Origin: Lewinellaceae bacterium
GTDB taxonomy: Bacteria > Bacteroidota > Bacteroidia > Chitinophagales > Saprospiraceae
Assembly (NCBI GenBank): GCA_016716135.1
Contig: JADJWX010000002.1
Span: 124,001 to 188,000, forward strand
Length of the DNA: 64,000 nt
Reading direction: 5' to 3'
In this document: positions 36,157 through 44,292 of the stretch, one piece after another
How positions within the stretch are numbered: the first letter of the stretch is position 1
Layout: each line of letters opens with the position of its first letter
Position numbers and translations under genes: made by a program
The notes under the pieces: model-generated
Databases searched by the model: none
Told to the model about the DNA's origin: nothing
What the model saw: only the letters and a program-made list of their open reading frames with translations

Positions 36157-38070
36157 TTACTGTTTGACTTCTTCAAACTCTACATCTTGCGCATCACCGG
36201 CGCCGGCGCCACCGTCCGGGCCTGCAGAGGCGCCGTCGGTCGGGTTGCCGCCGTCGTTGCTGGCCGACTGCGTAGCCTGGTAAATTTCCTGGCTGGCAGC
36301 ATTCCAGGCCTCGGTGAGCGCCTGGGTAGCTGTGTCGATGCGGTTGAGATCTTCGGCTTTGTGTGCTTCACGCAGGTCGCCGAGGGCTTTCTCAATCGTT
36401 TCTTTATGGTTGGCCGGCACCTTGTCGCCAAACTCCTTGAGTTGTTTTTCCGTCTGGAAAATCAGCGAATCGGCCTGGTTGAGTTTTTCCACGCGTTCGC
36501 GGGTCTGCCGGTCGGCGTCGGCATTGGCTTCCGCTTCCGCCTTCATACGGGCAATCTCTTCTTTGGAGAGGCCGGTACTGGCTTCGATGCGGATGTTTTG
36601 CTGTTTGCCGGTGCCTTTGTCAAGCGCGGTAACCGAAAGGATACCGTTGGCATCGATGTCGAACGTGACTTCAACCTGCGGTACGCCACGCGGCGCCGGG
36701 GGAATGCCGTCGAGAATAAAGCGGCCTACCGAGCGGTTGTCGCGCGCCATCGGGCGTTCGCCCTGCAGCACGTGGATTTCCACCTGCGGCTGATTGTCGG
36801 AAGCGGTCGAGTAGGTTTTGGTTTTTTTCGTCGGCACCGTGGTATTGGCTTCAATTACCACGTCGTACACGCCGCCCATGGTTTCGATACCCAGCGACAG
36901 CGGTGTCACGTCAAGCAGGAGCACATCGGTAACCGAACCGCTCAGCACACCGCCCTGGATGGCAGCGCCTACGGCCACCACTTCGTCGGGGTTCACCGTC
37001 TTGTTCGGTTTTTTACCGAAAAACTGTTCGACAGACTCCTGGATGCGCGGGATACGGGTGGAACCGCCTACGAGGATCACTTCGTCGATGTCGCTGGCAT
37101 TGAGGCCGGCATCTTTGAGCGCCATGCGGCAGGGGTCCAGTGTACGCTGCACCAGGCTGTCGACCATTTTTTCAAAAGCTGCCCGGCTGAGTTTTTTCAC
37201 CAGGTGCTTGGGTACGCCGTCGACGGCAGTGATGTATGGCAGGTTGATTTCCGTTTCCTGGCCGCTGGACAGTTCAATTTTTGCTTTTTCTGCGGCTTCC
37301 TTCAGGCGTTGCAGTGCCATGGGGTCTTTGCGCAGGTCTACATTTTCTTCTTTTTTAAACTCCGAGGCAAGCCATTCGATCACAACATGGTCGAAGTCGT
37401 CGCCACCGAGGTGCGTATCGCCATTCGTGGATTTCACCTCAAACACACCACCGCCCAGTTCGAGGATGGAGATATCGAAGGTACCGCCGCCAAGGTCGTA
37501 CACGGCGATGGTCATATCCTTGTCGCGTTTGTCAAGGCCGTAGGCCAGGGCCGCTGCGGTCGGTTCGTTCACAATGCGTTTCACATCGAGGCCGGCGATG
37601 GCGCCAGCTTCTTTGGTGGCCTGGCGTTGTGAGTCGTTGAAGTAGGCCGGTACCGTGATCACCGCTTCGGTGACAGGTTCGCCCAGGTAGTCTTCCGCTA
37701 CTTTCTTCATTTTTTGCAACACCATGGCGGAGATTTCCTGCGGCGTATAATTACGCCCGTCAATCTCTACGCGGCAGGTGTCGTTTTCGCCTTTGACAAC
37801 TTTATACGGCACCCGGTCTACCTCGCTGGTGGATTCGCTGTAGCGCATGCCCATAAAACGTTTGATGGACGAAACGGTGCGTTTCGGGTTGGTGATGGCC
37901 TGGCGTTTGGCCGGCGCGCCGATTTTGCGCTCGCCATTGTCCAGAAAGCCGATCACGGATGGCGTCGTACGGGCGCCTTCGTCGTTGGCAATCACAACGG
38001 GTTCGTTACCGACCATTGCGGCCACGCAGGAGTTTGTAGTTCCTAAGTCTATTCCTATTATTTTTCCCAT
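36157..38070 (-). CDS. dnaK: Chaperone protein DnaK (Hsp70)
   Basis: A 637-residue Hsp70: ATPase signatures 'IGIDLGTTNSCVA', 'IAVYDLGGGTFDISILE' and 'VILVGGSTRIPRIQ', then the substrate-binding domain ('LLLDVTPLSLGIETMGG') and the helical lid, ending in a Gly/Asp/Ala-rich tail 'DAQDVEFEEVKQ' with the conserved acidic C-terminus. It folds nascent and stressed proteins with DnaJ and GrpE, which are not in the window. It begins ATG at 38070 with no strong sigma-70-type motif recognised upstream. Confidence 0.98.
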   Translation of the reverse strand: MGKIIGIDLGTTNSCVAAMVGNEPVVIANDEGARTTPSVIGFLDNGERKIGAPAKRQAITNPKRTVSSIKRFMGMRYSESTSEVDRVPYKVVKGENDTCRVEIDGRNYTPQEISAMVLQKMKKVAEDYLGEPVTEAVITVPAYFNDSQRQATKEAGAIAGLDVKRIVNEPTAAALAYGLDKRDKDMTIAVYDLGGGTFDISILELGGGVFEVKSTNGDTHLGGDDFDHVVIEWLASEFKKEENVDLRKDPMALQRLKEAAEKAKIELSSGQETEINLPYITAVDGVPKHLVKKLSRAAFEKMVDSLVQRTLDPCRMALKDAGLNASDIDEVILVGGSTRIPRIQESVEQFFGKKPNKTVNPDEVVAVGAAIQGGVLSGSVTDVLLLDVTPLSLGIETMGGVYDVVIEANTTVPTKKTKTYSTASDNQPQVEIHVLQGERPMARDNRSVGRFILDGIPPAPRGVPQVEVTFDIDANGILSVTALDKGTGKQQNIRIEASTGLSKEEIARMKAEAEANADADRQTRERVEKLNQADSLIFQTEKQLKEFGDKVPANHKETIEKALGDLREAHKAEDLNRIDTATQALTEAWNAASQEIYQATQSASNDGGNPTDGASAGPDGGAGAGDAQDVEFEEVKQ

Positions 38071-38479
38071 AATCTTTAAACGTTGGTTTGTGGGTTACTG
38101 GTTACTGGTTGGATGGTTAGAATATTTGGGAATTTGTATTCAACCCACATTTAACAATGAATGTGCCATGCGGGGAAAAACTGACGGTTTGACAGGTTTG
38201 CAGGGTAAGCGTGTGTTTTTTTGGCAGAAAACACAGGCCGATAGTGACAAGGGGGCACCTGCCGGACAGGCGGGAGGTTGATCTTCCGGGCATTGGCGCG
38301 CATTCCGCCCCGTGTCCGGCAATATTTTTTTTCAAAACATAATTTTAAAATTTAGTGAAAACAGCCGTTTGTCTGAAACAGAATTTTCCACGGAGTCTTT
38401 AATTATTCAAAAAATAGTTTTTTAGTAAACGCCCGGAAGTGGATTAAAAAATTTTTAATATTCGATAAAAATTATCGAA

Positions 38480-38487
38480 TACATTTG
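38480..38487 (+). promoter_or_regulatory. Bacteroidota-type -7 element upstream of the M43 protease
   Basis: TACATTTG fits the TAnnTTTG -7 consensus and overlaps the end of a 9-bp inverted repeat (ATTCGATAA at about 38460-38468 against 38472-38480) that could be an operator. The -33 TTTG is not clear. The 590-bp gap 38071-38662 holds this site and an imperfect CCTGCCGGACAGGCGGG palindrome at about 38258, and no convincing gene. Confidence 0.45.
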
Positions 38488-38662
38488 CCACCACGCGCCA
38501 GCCCTGCCACCTCTGCCGGGCACGCCTTTTTCAACCAAACCGGTACCGTTGAAAACAATCGTATAGCCGAAAGCGCAACAGGCTATGGACGGAAATGCTC
38601 CACGTGTAATCGAAATTTTCAACCAATTTACTTACTGTTTTTTAACCAAAATCACTCTTTCC

Positions 38663-40621
38663 ATGCTGCGATCACTAGCACTAGTACCCGCCGTATGCCT
38701 GCTCCTGTCGGGCAACCTCTTTTCCCAACAACGCACTTGCGCCGCTCAGGAGATGTTGCAACAACAACTGAAAGAAAACCCACAACTTCAACAAACACGC
38801 GATGCCATCGAACAACACACCAAACAATTCATCAACAAAGGTGGCGCCACCGACCGGACGGTGGTTACCATCCCGGTGGTGGTACACGTCGTCTGGAACA
38901 CCACAGCTGAAAATATCAGCGACGCGCGCATCCTGGCCCAACTCCAGGTGCTCAACGACGACTTCCGCCGCCTGAACGCCGATGCCGGCAATACCCCTTC
39001 GGCTTTCCAGGGTGTGGCCGCCGACTGCGAGGTGGAATTTTGCCTGGCCCAACGCGACCCCAGCGGCAACCCGACAACGGGCATCGTGCGCCGGCAAACC
39101 ACGGTGACCTCCTTCGGCACCAGCGGCAACCCGGTAAAGTTTAACAGCTCCGGCGGCAGCAATGCCTGGCCCCGCGACCAGTACCTCAACCTCTGGGTGT
39201 GCGACCTGAGCAGCGGCCTGCTGGGCTACGCGCAATTCCCGGGCGGCGGCGCCAGCACCGACGGTGTGGTGTGCGACTACCTGTACTTCGGCACCACCGC
39301 TACCGGCGCTCAACCACCTTTCGATAAAGGCCGTACGGCTACGCACGAAGTCGGCCACTGGCTCAACTGCTACCATATCTGGGGCGATGACGGTTCCTCT
39401 TGCTCCGGCACCGATCAGGTATCCGATACGCCCAATCAGGCCGACGAAAACTACGGCTGCCCGAGCTTTCCGACGGTCAGCTGCAGCAACGGCCCCAATG
39501 GCGACATGTTCATGAACTACATGGACTACACCGACGACGCTTGTATGAATATGTTCACCGCCGGACAAAAAGCCCGGATGCAGGCACTTTTCAGCACAGG
39601 TGGCTTCCGGGCGCCGTTGCTTTCCTCGCTCGGTTGCGTGCCGCCGGGCGGTGGCGGTGGCTGCGGTACGCCGGGTAGCCTGGCAGCCAGCAGCATCACC
39701 CAAACCGGCGCCACGGTTAGTTGGGGCGCCGTTAGCGGAGCAACGAACTACAACCTCCAGTACAAAGTGTCTACTTCCTCCACCTGGACTACGGTTTCGG
39801 GCATCGGCGGCACCTCGTACAACCTCACGGGCCTGAGCGCCGGCACCACCTACAACTACCAGGTGCAGGCGAATTGCAGCGGCACCACTGGCGCCTACTC
39901 CGGTGCAGCCTCCTTTACCACAGATAGTGGCGGCGGCGGCGGTTGCAGCGACACATACGAATCAAACAACAGTCGGAACCAGGCTAAAGACATTCCGGTT
40001 AACCAGGCCATTCAGGCGTTGATCGGGACATCGAACGACAACGACTACTTCAAGTTCAAGGTCACCTCCAGCGCCCGGAACATCCGGATCGACCTGACCA
40101 ACCTGCCCTACGACTACGACCTGCGCCTCTATCGCAACAGCAGCCAGGTAGGTATTTCACAAAATGCCGGCACTGCATCCGAACTGATCATCTACAACAA
40201 CGCCAGCACCTCGCCTACCTATTACCCGCGGGTGTACGGCTACAACGGCGCGTACAGCACCACGCAGTGCTATACCCTGCAGGTCAGCCTCAGCAGCAGT
40301 GCATGGCGTACCGACGGCAGCACCGACGGCCAGGTAACCACCCTGGAAGTACCGGTTGATCTGGAAGCAGACGGGTTTGCCATGTGGCCCAATCCGGCTA
40401 CGGACCAATTGACGGTGGATGTACCGCTTGAAGGCGACAGCGACGTGCAGGTGACCATTTTTGATGCAGCAGGCAAAGCAGCCGTGCAGCAAAACCGGCT
40501 TATGGTAAAAGGCGAAAACCGCTTTGAACTTAGCTTGCAAACACTGAACAACGGCGTGTACTTCGTGCAGGTGCGCAACGGCGAGCAGATGCATACGCGG
40601 AAACTGGTCGTTCAGAAATAA
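38663..40621 (+). CDS. Secreted M43 (pappalysin-like) metalloprotease with FnIII, PPC and T9SS sorting domains
   Basis: A 652-residue exported zinc protease. The signal peptide is MLRSLALVPAVCLLLSGNLFSQ. The M43 catalytic site is 'HEVGHWLNCYH' (His228, Glu229, His232, His238), and 'DMFMNYMDYTDDACMNMFT' is the Met-turn. After it come a fibronectin type III domain ('GSLAASSITQTGATVSWGAVSGATNYNLQYK'), a bacterial pre-peptidase C-terminal domain ('NDNDYFKFKV... YDYDLRLYRNSSQ') and a type A T9SS sorting domain ('AMWPNPATDQLTVDV... NGVYFVQVRNGEQMHTRKLVVQK'). It probably digests extracellular protein. The start is chosen because it opens the signal peptide; the frame extends 78 bp upstream. Confidence 0.95.
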   Translation: MLRSLALVPAVCLLLSGNLFSQQRTCAAQEMLQQQLKENPQLQQTRDAIEQHTKQFINKGGATDRTVVTIPVVVHVVWNTTAENISDARILAQLQVLNDDFRRLNADAGNTPSAFQGVAADCEVEFCLAQRDPSGNPTTGIVRRQTTVTSFGTSGNPVKFNSSGGSNAWPRDQYLNLWVCDLSSGLLGYAQFPGGGASTDGVVCDYLYFGTTATGAQPPFDKGRTATHEVGHWLNCYHIWGDDGSSCSGTDQVSDTPNQADENYGCPSFPTVSCSNGPNGDMFMNYMDYTDDACMNMFTAGQKARMQALFSTGGFRAPLLSSLGCVPPGGGGGCGTPGSLAASSITQTGATVSWGAVSGATNYNLQYKVSTSSTWTTVSGIGGTSYNLTGLSAGTTYNYQVQANCSGTTGAYSGAASFTTDSGGGGGCSDTYESNNSRNQAKDIPVNQAIQALIGTSNDNDYFKFKVTSSARNIRIDLTNLPYDYDLRLYRNSSQVGISQNAGTASELIIYNNASTSPTYYPRVYGYNGAYSTTQCYTLQVSLSSSAWRTDGSTDGQVTTLEVPVDLEADGFAMWPNPATDQLTVDVPLEGDSDVQVTIFDAAGKAAVQQNRLMVKGENRFELSLQTLNNGVYFVQVRNGEQMHTRKLVVQK

Positions 40622-40637
40622 CAATTTATTTCTTTAC

Positions 40638-40774
40638 CACCACGGAGACATGGAGGGCACGGAGATTCAATCTCTGTGCCCTCTTCTGTTTGACGGGCCG
40701 TGCGCGCACTCGTCCTACGGCTCCAAGCCGTAGGACGAGTAAGGCTCCTCCATGCAATTCATGCCTCCGTGGTG
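40638..40774. repeat. Nested inverted repeats carrying the 33-bp hairpin, copy 2
   Basis: The outer arm 40638-40652 (CACCACGGAGACATG) pairs with 40760-40774 with one mismatch. Inside are a GAGGGCAC-type hairpin (40653-40683) and, at 40708-40740, a perfect 33-bp hairpin of the ACTCGTCC family. Here the arm reads ACTCGTCCTACGGCT, and the opposite arm carries the matching base change. Confidence 0.9.
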
Positions 40775-40782
40775 TTTAAAAT

Positions 40783-41640
40783 TTACTGCTGCTCCCCAAG
40801 ACAAAACGCCACACTCGCCGCCACCAATTCCCGCGCCGTTGCCGGCAAATCCGCCTCCGGGTACGGATGCCGTCCGCCAAATACGTGATCGGCGCCTTCG
40901 ATCAGGCGCAATTCCGCCGCCGGATTCCAGGCCAGAAGCCTGCGGGCCGCTGCCGGCGGCACCGACGTATCAGCGCTCCCGTGCAGGATCAACATGGGAA
41001 TAGTCAATTCGCGCAGTGCGGCGAACAAATCAAAACGCGCGGCATTTTTTTCAAAATCTTCATAAAGCTGGAAATACAGCGGCATTTGCTGTCCGGTGCG
41101 GGCATTGGGTATGAAAAGTACGCCGTTTTTGCGCCAGGACTCAATCAATTCAGGGCGGCCGTGCCACAGAAAATCCAGTCCGTCAACCGAAGCCCAGGTA
41201 TTGAGGCGCCGGATGCGGGCGTCTTCCCGGGCAGCGATTATAGCGATACCGCCGCCGCGACTGTGCCCGATGAGCGTCAGACGTGTCGGGTCGGTCGGAT
41301 ACTGGCGCTGTGTTTCCGGCAGGTGCAGCCAGTCGATGACAGCACGGATATCAGCTAATTCCCGGCTGTAGTTGTTTTGGCCGAAGGCCTCTAAATCGGC
41401 GAAGTCTTCGGGCTGCACCGGTGTTACGCCATTGTGCGAAAAATTGCAGCGCAAAAAAGCGATGCCGGCAGCGGCAAAGGCCTCCGCGCCCAGGCGCCAC
41501 CAGCCCCAGTCTTTGAAGCCTTTAAAACCGTGAAAAAATACGGCAACCGGTGGCGGGCTTGCCGGGTTTTCGGGGTAGTGCAGGTCCAGCAGGACAGGTT
41601 TGCCGGCGGCGGACGGGAGGCTGATATTTGACTTGAGCAT
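40783..41640 (-). CDS. Alpha/beta hydrolase (dienelactone-hydrolase-like)
   Basis: A 285-residue alpha/beta hydrolase. The oxyanion-hole region is 'VAVFFHGFKGFKDWG', the nucleophile elbow is 'LIGHSRGGG' with the catalytic Ser in GHSRG, the acid is in 'LILHGSADTSVPP' and the His in 'EGADHVFGG'. No signal peptide is seen. It cleaves an ester or a similar bond; the substrate is unknown. It is convergent with the M43 gene and divergent from the LRR cluster, so 41641-42053 is a shared upstream region. Confidence 0.9.
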   Translation of the reverse strand: MLKSNISLPSAAGKPVLLDLHYPENPASPPPVAVFFHGFKGFKDWGWWRLGAEAFAAAGIAFLRCNFSHNGVTPVQPEDFADLEAFGQNNYSRELADIRAVIDWLHLPETQRQYPTDPTRLTLIGHSRGGGIAIIAAREDARIRRLNTWASVDGLDFLWHGRPELIESWRKNGVLFIPNARTGQQMPLYFQLYEDFEKNAARFDLFAALRELTIPMLILHGSADTSVPPAAARRLLAWNPAAELRLIEGADHVFGGRHPYPEADLPATARELVAASVAFCLGEQQ

Positions 41641-41716
41641 GGTTCAAAGTTAGGGTTTACGGACTGGATGGACCGGGTTTTTCGGGCGGAAACAGCGAAG
41701 TCGGTATCCACGCCGG

Positions 41717-41749
41717 ATTGGTTCAAATGGCTCAATTTTGATACTTTTG
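41717..41749 (+). promoter_or_regulatory. Candidate promoter reading into the LRR/SIR2/STAND cluster
   Basis: ATTG at 41717-41720 and TACTTTTG at 41742-41749 match the Bacteroidota -33 TTTG (3 of 4) and -7 TAnnTTTG elements with about 21 nt between them. It points toward the first LRR gene, whose ATG is at 42054, leaving a leader of about 300 nt that contains the inverted repeat at 41781-41958. Confidence 0.4.
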
Positions 41750-41780
41750 GCCCGGTTTTATTGCCGTGTGCATTGTTGGG

Positions 41781-41958
41781 GTGACTTCGAGTCTAATGTC
41801 GTTAACGCAGTACTACTTTGTTACTTTAATAATTGCACTACGCTAATCAAAAAAGGTCAAACATTGATCGCTGAACCTTTAGGTAATTTGACCCGAAGCA
41901 GGGAACGCCACGAGCCGCTCCAATTCTTGATACATGATTACATTCGACTCGAAGTCAC
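41781..41958. repeat. Split palindrome with about 150-bp insert upstream of the LRR cluster
   Basis: The 13-bp arm GTGACTTCGAGTC (41781-41793) is repeated in reverse complement at 41946-41958. The left flank (ATTGTTGGGGTGACT) and the right flank ending 'TTTTTCGCAAACCACTT' (to about 42001) match the nested palindrome at 27393-27487. It reads as the same element interrupted by AT-richer DNA, which contains no gene I can recognise. Confidence 0.7.
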
Positions 41959-42053
41959 GCAGACATTAGCCTGTTCGTCTCCAGTTTTTCGCAAACCACT
42001 TGATTTCGGTTTTAATCCAACGCTCCTCTGGTCCGCTAACAAACAACCTGCAA

Positions 42054-44234
42054 ATGAAAAACGTATTTACACTCCTGTTTTTTGCCCTGCTTACCCTCAC
42101 CGCCCAGGCCCAAAACAACTACACCGAAGCCATCCAACAAGGCGATGCCGCCCTGCGCCGCGGGCAATACAAAACCGCCATCAACAAATATTTTGCGGCG
42201 GAGGCCTTTGACCCCTCGAAGAAGGCGGTGGTGCAGGGGAAGGTGAACAAGGCGTTTGATGCGATCGAAGCCCTGCGTGACAACGAAGCCAAGGCCAAAA
42301 AACAAGCCGAGGATGCCCTTGCCCAGGTAAAAGCCGAACAGGGAAAAACCCGGCGCGCCCTGGAAGATGCCGAAAAAGCCAAGGATGAAGCCGAGGCTGC
42401 CCTGGCCAAAGCGGATAAACTGATCAACGCATTTTATTTCTTTGAAGACAAGTTTGCCTTGGCCTATAAAAACAACCGCTTTTACTTCATTGACAAAAAC
42501 GGTGATGAAGTGGCCAAACTCCGCCGTTGGGAAAAAGCGGAACAGTTTGATGACAGGGGCTTCGCCAAAGTAACCGACCGCGACAAAATTTACCTGCTGG
42601 ATACCCTGGGGAACACTCACCGTATTGCCTACGATGTTCAGGACCTGGAGCCGGAAGTTACCGCACTGGACTTGTCGGGAAAACGGCTCACCGAAATCCC
42701 GGCAGTTGTTTTTCAGCATGCGCAGTTGAAGATTTTACGCTTGTCGAACAACAAGTTGGAACGGTTACCGCCACAGATCGGGAACTTGCAGGCCCTGCTC
42801 ATCCTGGACTTGAACGAGAACAAACTCACGCAACTTCCGGATGAAATTGGGCGGTTGAAAAATCTAACCGTCTTAAGCGCATCCGACAATGCCTTGACCA
42901 TGCTTCCGACCCAGATCGGGCAGCTGACGGAATTGACAGAACTCGGTCTGTGGTCAAACAACCTGATTAGCCTGCCGGCAGAACTCGGCAACCTGCACAA
43001 GCTGGAATATTTACAGCTGGGTAGCAACCAACTTGTAAACGTGCCACCCAGCATCGGTAAACTGAGAAAACTGACCAATCTGAGTTTGTACTTCAATAGC
43101 CTGACCACACTGCCACCGGAAATCGGCGCCCTGGAAAACCTGGAATACCTTTATTTGGGCAGTAACACGCTGGAGCATCTGCCAGATGAAACCGGCAACC
43201 TGAAAAATTTATTGGAGCTCGATTTGCACCGGAATAATTTTAAAACATTGCCGCCGGCTGTTTGCAGGTTGAACAAATTAGTCACGCTTGATCTGGGCGG
43301 CAACACAATAACCACTATCCCCCCGGATATTAAAGGGCTTGAAAATCTGGAGGAACTGGATTTGTGGAGCAACCAATTGGAGAGCCTGCCGCCGGAAATC
43401 GACAAGTTGCGCCAGTTGAAAACCCTGAAGGCAGGCGCCAACCGCCTGAAAAGCCTGCCGCCGGAAATCGGCAGTTTGAAAAATTTGGAGGTCCTTGATT
43501 TTTGGGGAAATAATTTGACTGAATTGCCGGAGGAAGTCAAATTGCTGACCGGGCTGACCTGGTTACGCCTTGGTGTCAATGCCGGGCTCGATTTGCCAAA
43601 GACTATCGAAATTATCGGCGCACTGGATAACCTGAACGAACTGGCACTTGATATTAACGGTCTGGACAGCCTGCCGCCGGAAATTGTTACGCTTAAAAAA
43701 CTCACCCACCTCAATCTGGGTAATAATAAAAAACTGAACATTGCCGATGCGCTCCGGGCGATCAAAGATTTGAATCAACTGGAAGACCTGAACCTGATCC
43801 TGAACAACCTGACCAGCCTGCCGCCGGAAATCGGAGCGTTGACCGGTTTGCGAAAGTTGGACCTTGGAAGCAACGATCTGGTTTACTTACCCGCTGAACT
43901 CAGCAATCTTAAAAACCTGACACAACTGGAATTGAATTATAATTATAAACTTGACCTGCCTGCTGTAGTTTCGATACTCCGAACACTGCCACGCCTCAGC
44001 AATTTGGACTTGTCCGGGATTGACATGAAGGACCTCCCGGCTGAACTTGGAGCATTGAAAACGCTGACCGATCTTGACCTGGGGTACAACAAAAACCTGG
44101 ATCACGGCCAAGTCCTGCAAGTTGTGAAACAACTCCCCAACCTGAATCGCCTCAACCTGACCGGCATGCAAATCCCCGAAGCCGACCGGGATGCCTTCAA
44201 ACGAAGCTTGCCCCGCTGCGAAATCAACTTCTGA
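42054..44234 (+). CDS. Exported LRR protein A (TPR-like/coiled-coil/WG-like N-terminus)
   Basis: A 726-residue exported protein; the start at 42054 opens the signal peptide MKNVFTLLFFALLTLTAQAQ. The N-terminal module has a TPR-like helix pair ('NNYTEAIQQGDAALRRGQYKTAINKYFAAEAFDPSKK'), a charged coiled coil (about 55-120) and a WG-like beta segment ('NRFYFIDKNGDEVAKLRRWEKAEQF'). From about residue 200 there are some 20 LRRs of 23 residues, consensus LxxLxxLDLxxNxLxxLPxEIGxL, ending in a cap 'LPRCEINF'. No enzymatic domain is present, so it is a binding protein, periplasmic or surface-exposed. It begins a close-packed run: LRR-B follows after 58 bp, then the SIR2-like and STAND genes. Confidence 0.92.
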   Translation: MKNVFTLLFFALLTLTAQAQNNYTEAIQQGDAALRRGQYKTAINKYFAAEAFDPSKKAVVQGKVNKAFDAIEALRDNEAKAKKQAEDALAQVKAEQGKTRRALEDAEKAKDEAEAALAKADKLINAFYFFEDKFALAYKNNRFYFIDKNGDEVAKLRRWEKAEQFDDRGFAKVTDRDKIYLLDTLGNTHRIAYDVQDLEPEVTALDLSGKRLTEIPAVVFQHAQLKILRLSNNKLERLPPQIGNLQALLILDLNENKLTQLPDEIGRLKNLTVLSASDNALTMLPTQIGQLTELTELGLWSNNLISLPAELGNLHKLEYLQLGSNQLVNVPPSIGKLRKLTNLSLYFNSLTTLPPEIGALENLEYLYLGSNTLEHLPDETGNLKNLLELDLHRNNFKTLPPAVCRLNKLVTLDLGGNTITTIPPDIKGLENLEELDLWSNQLESLPPEIDKLRQLKTLKAGANRLKSLPPEIGSLKNLEVLDFWGNNLTELPEEVKLLTGLTWLRLGVNAGLDLPKTIEIIGALDNLNELALDINGLDSLPPEIVTLKKLTHLNLGNNKKLNIADALRAIKDLNQLEDLNLILNNLTSLPPEIGALTGLRKLDLGSNDLVYLPAELSNLKNLTQLELNYNYKLDLPAVVSILRTLPRLSNLDLSGIDMKDLPAELGALKTLTDLDLGYNKNLDHGQVLQVVKQLPNLNRLNLTGMQIPEADRDAFKRSLPRCEINF

Positions 44235-44292
44235 AAAATCTATACACATGAGGCTCTGTGCTTACATTATCCGCTATTAACCAAACGCTCAA

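Noticed and set aside
36187..37632. Long plus-strand ORF over dnaK
   Set aside because: dnaK on the other strand is unambiguous; the ORF is a shadow.
38117..38335. 72-codon minus-strand ORF upstream of dnaK
   Set aside because: No domain, signal or ribosome-site support, and it overlaps an imperfect palindrome.
41641..42053. tRNA or small RNA gene
   Set aside because: No cloverleaf or CCA-type 3' end could be found; only the split palindrome and a promoter candidate are visible.
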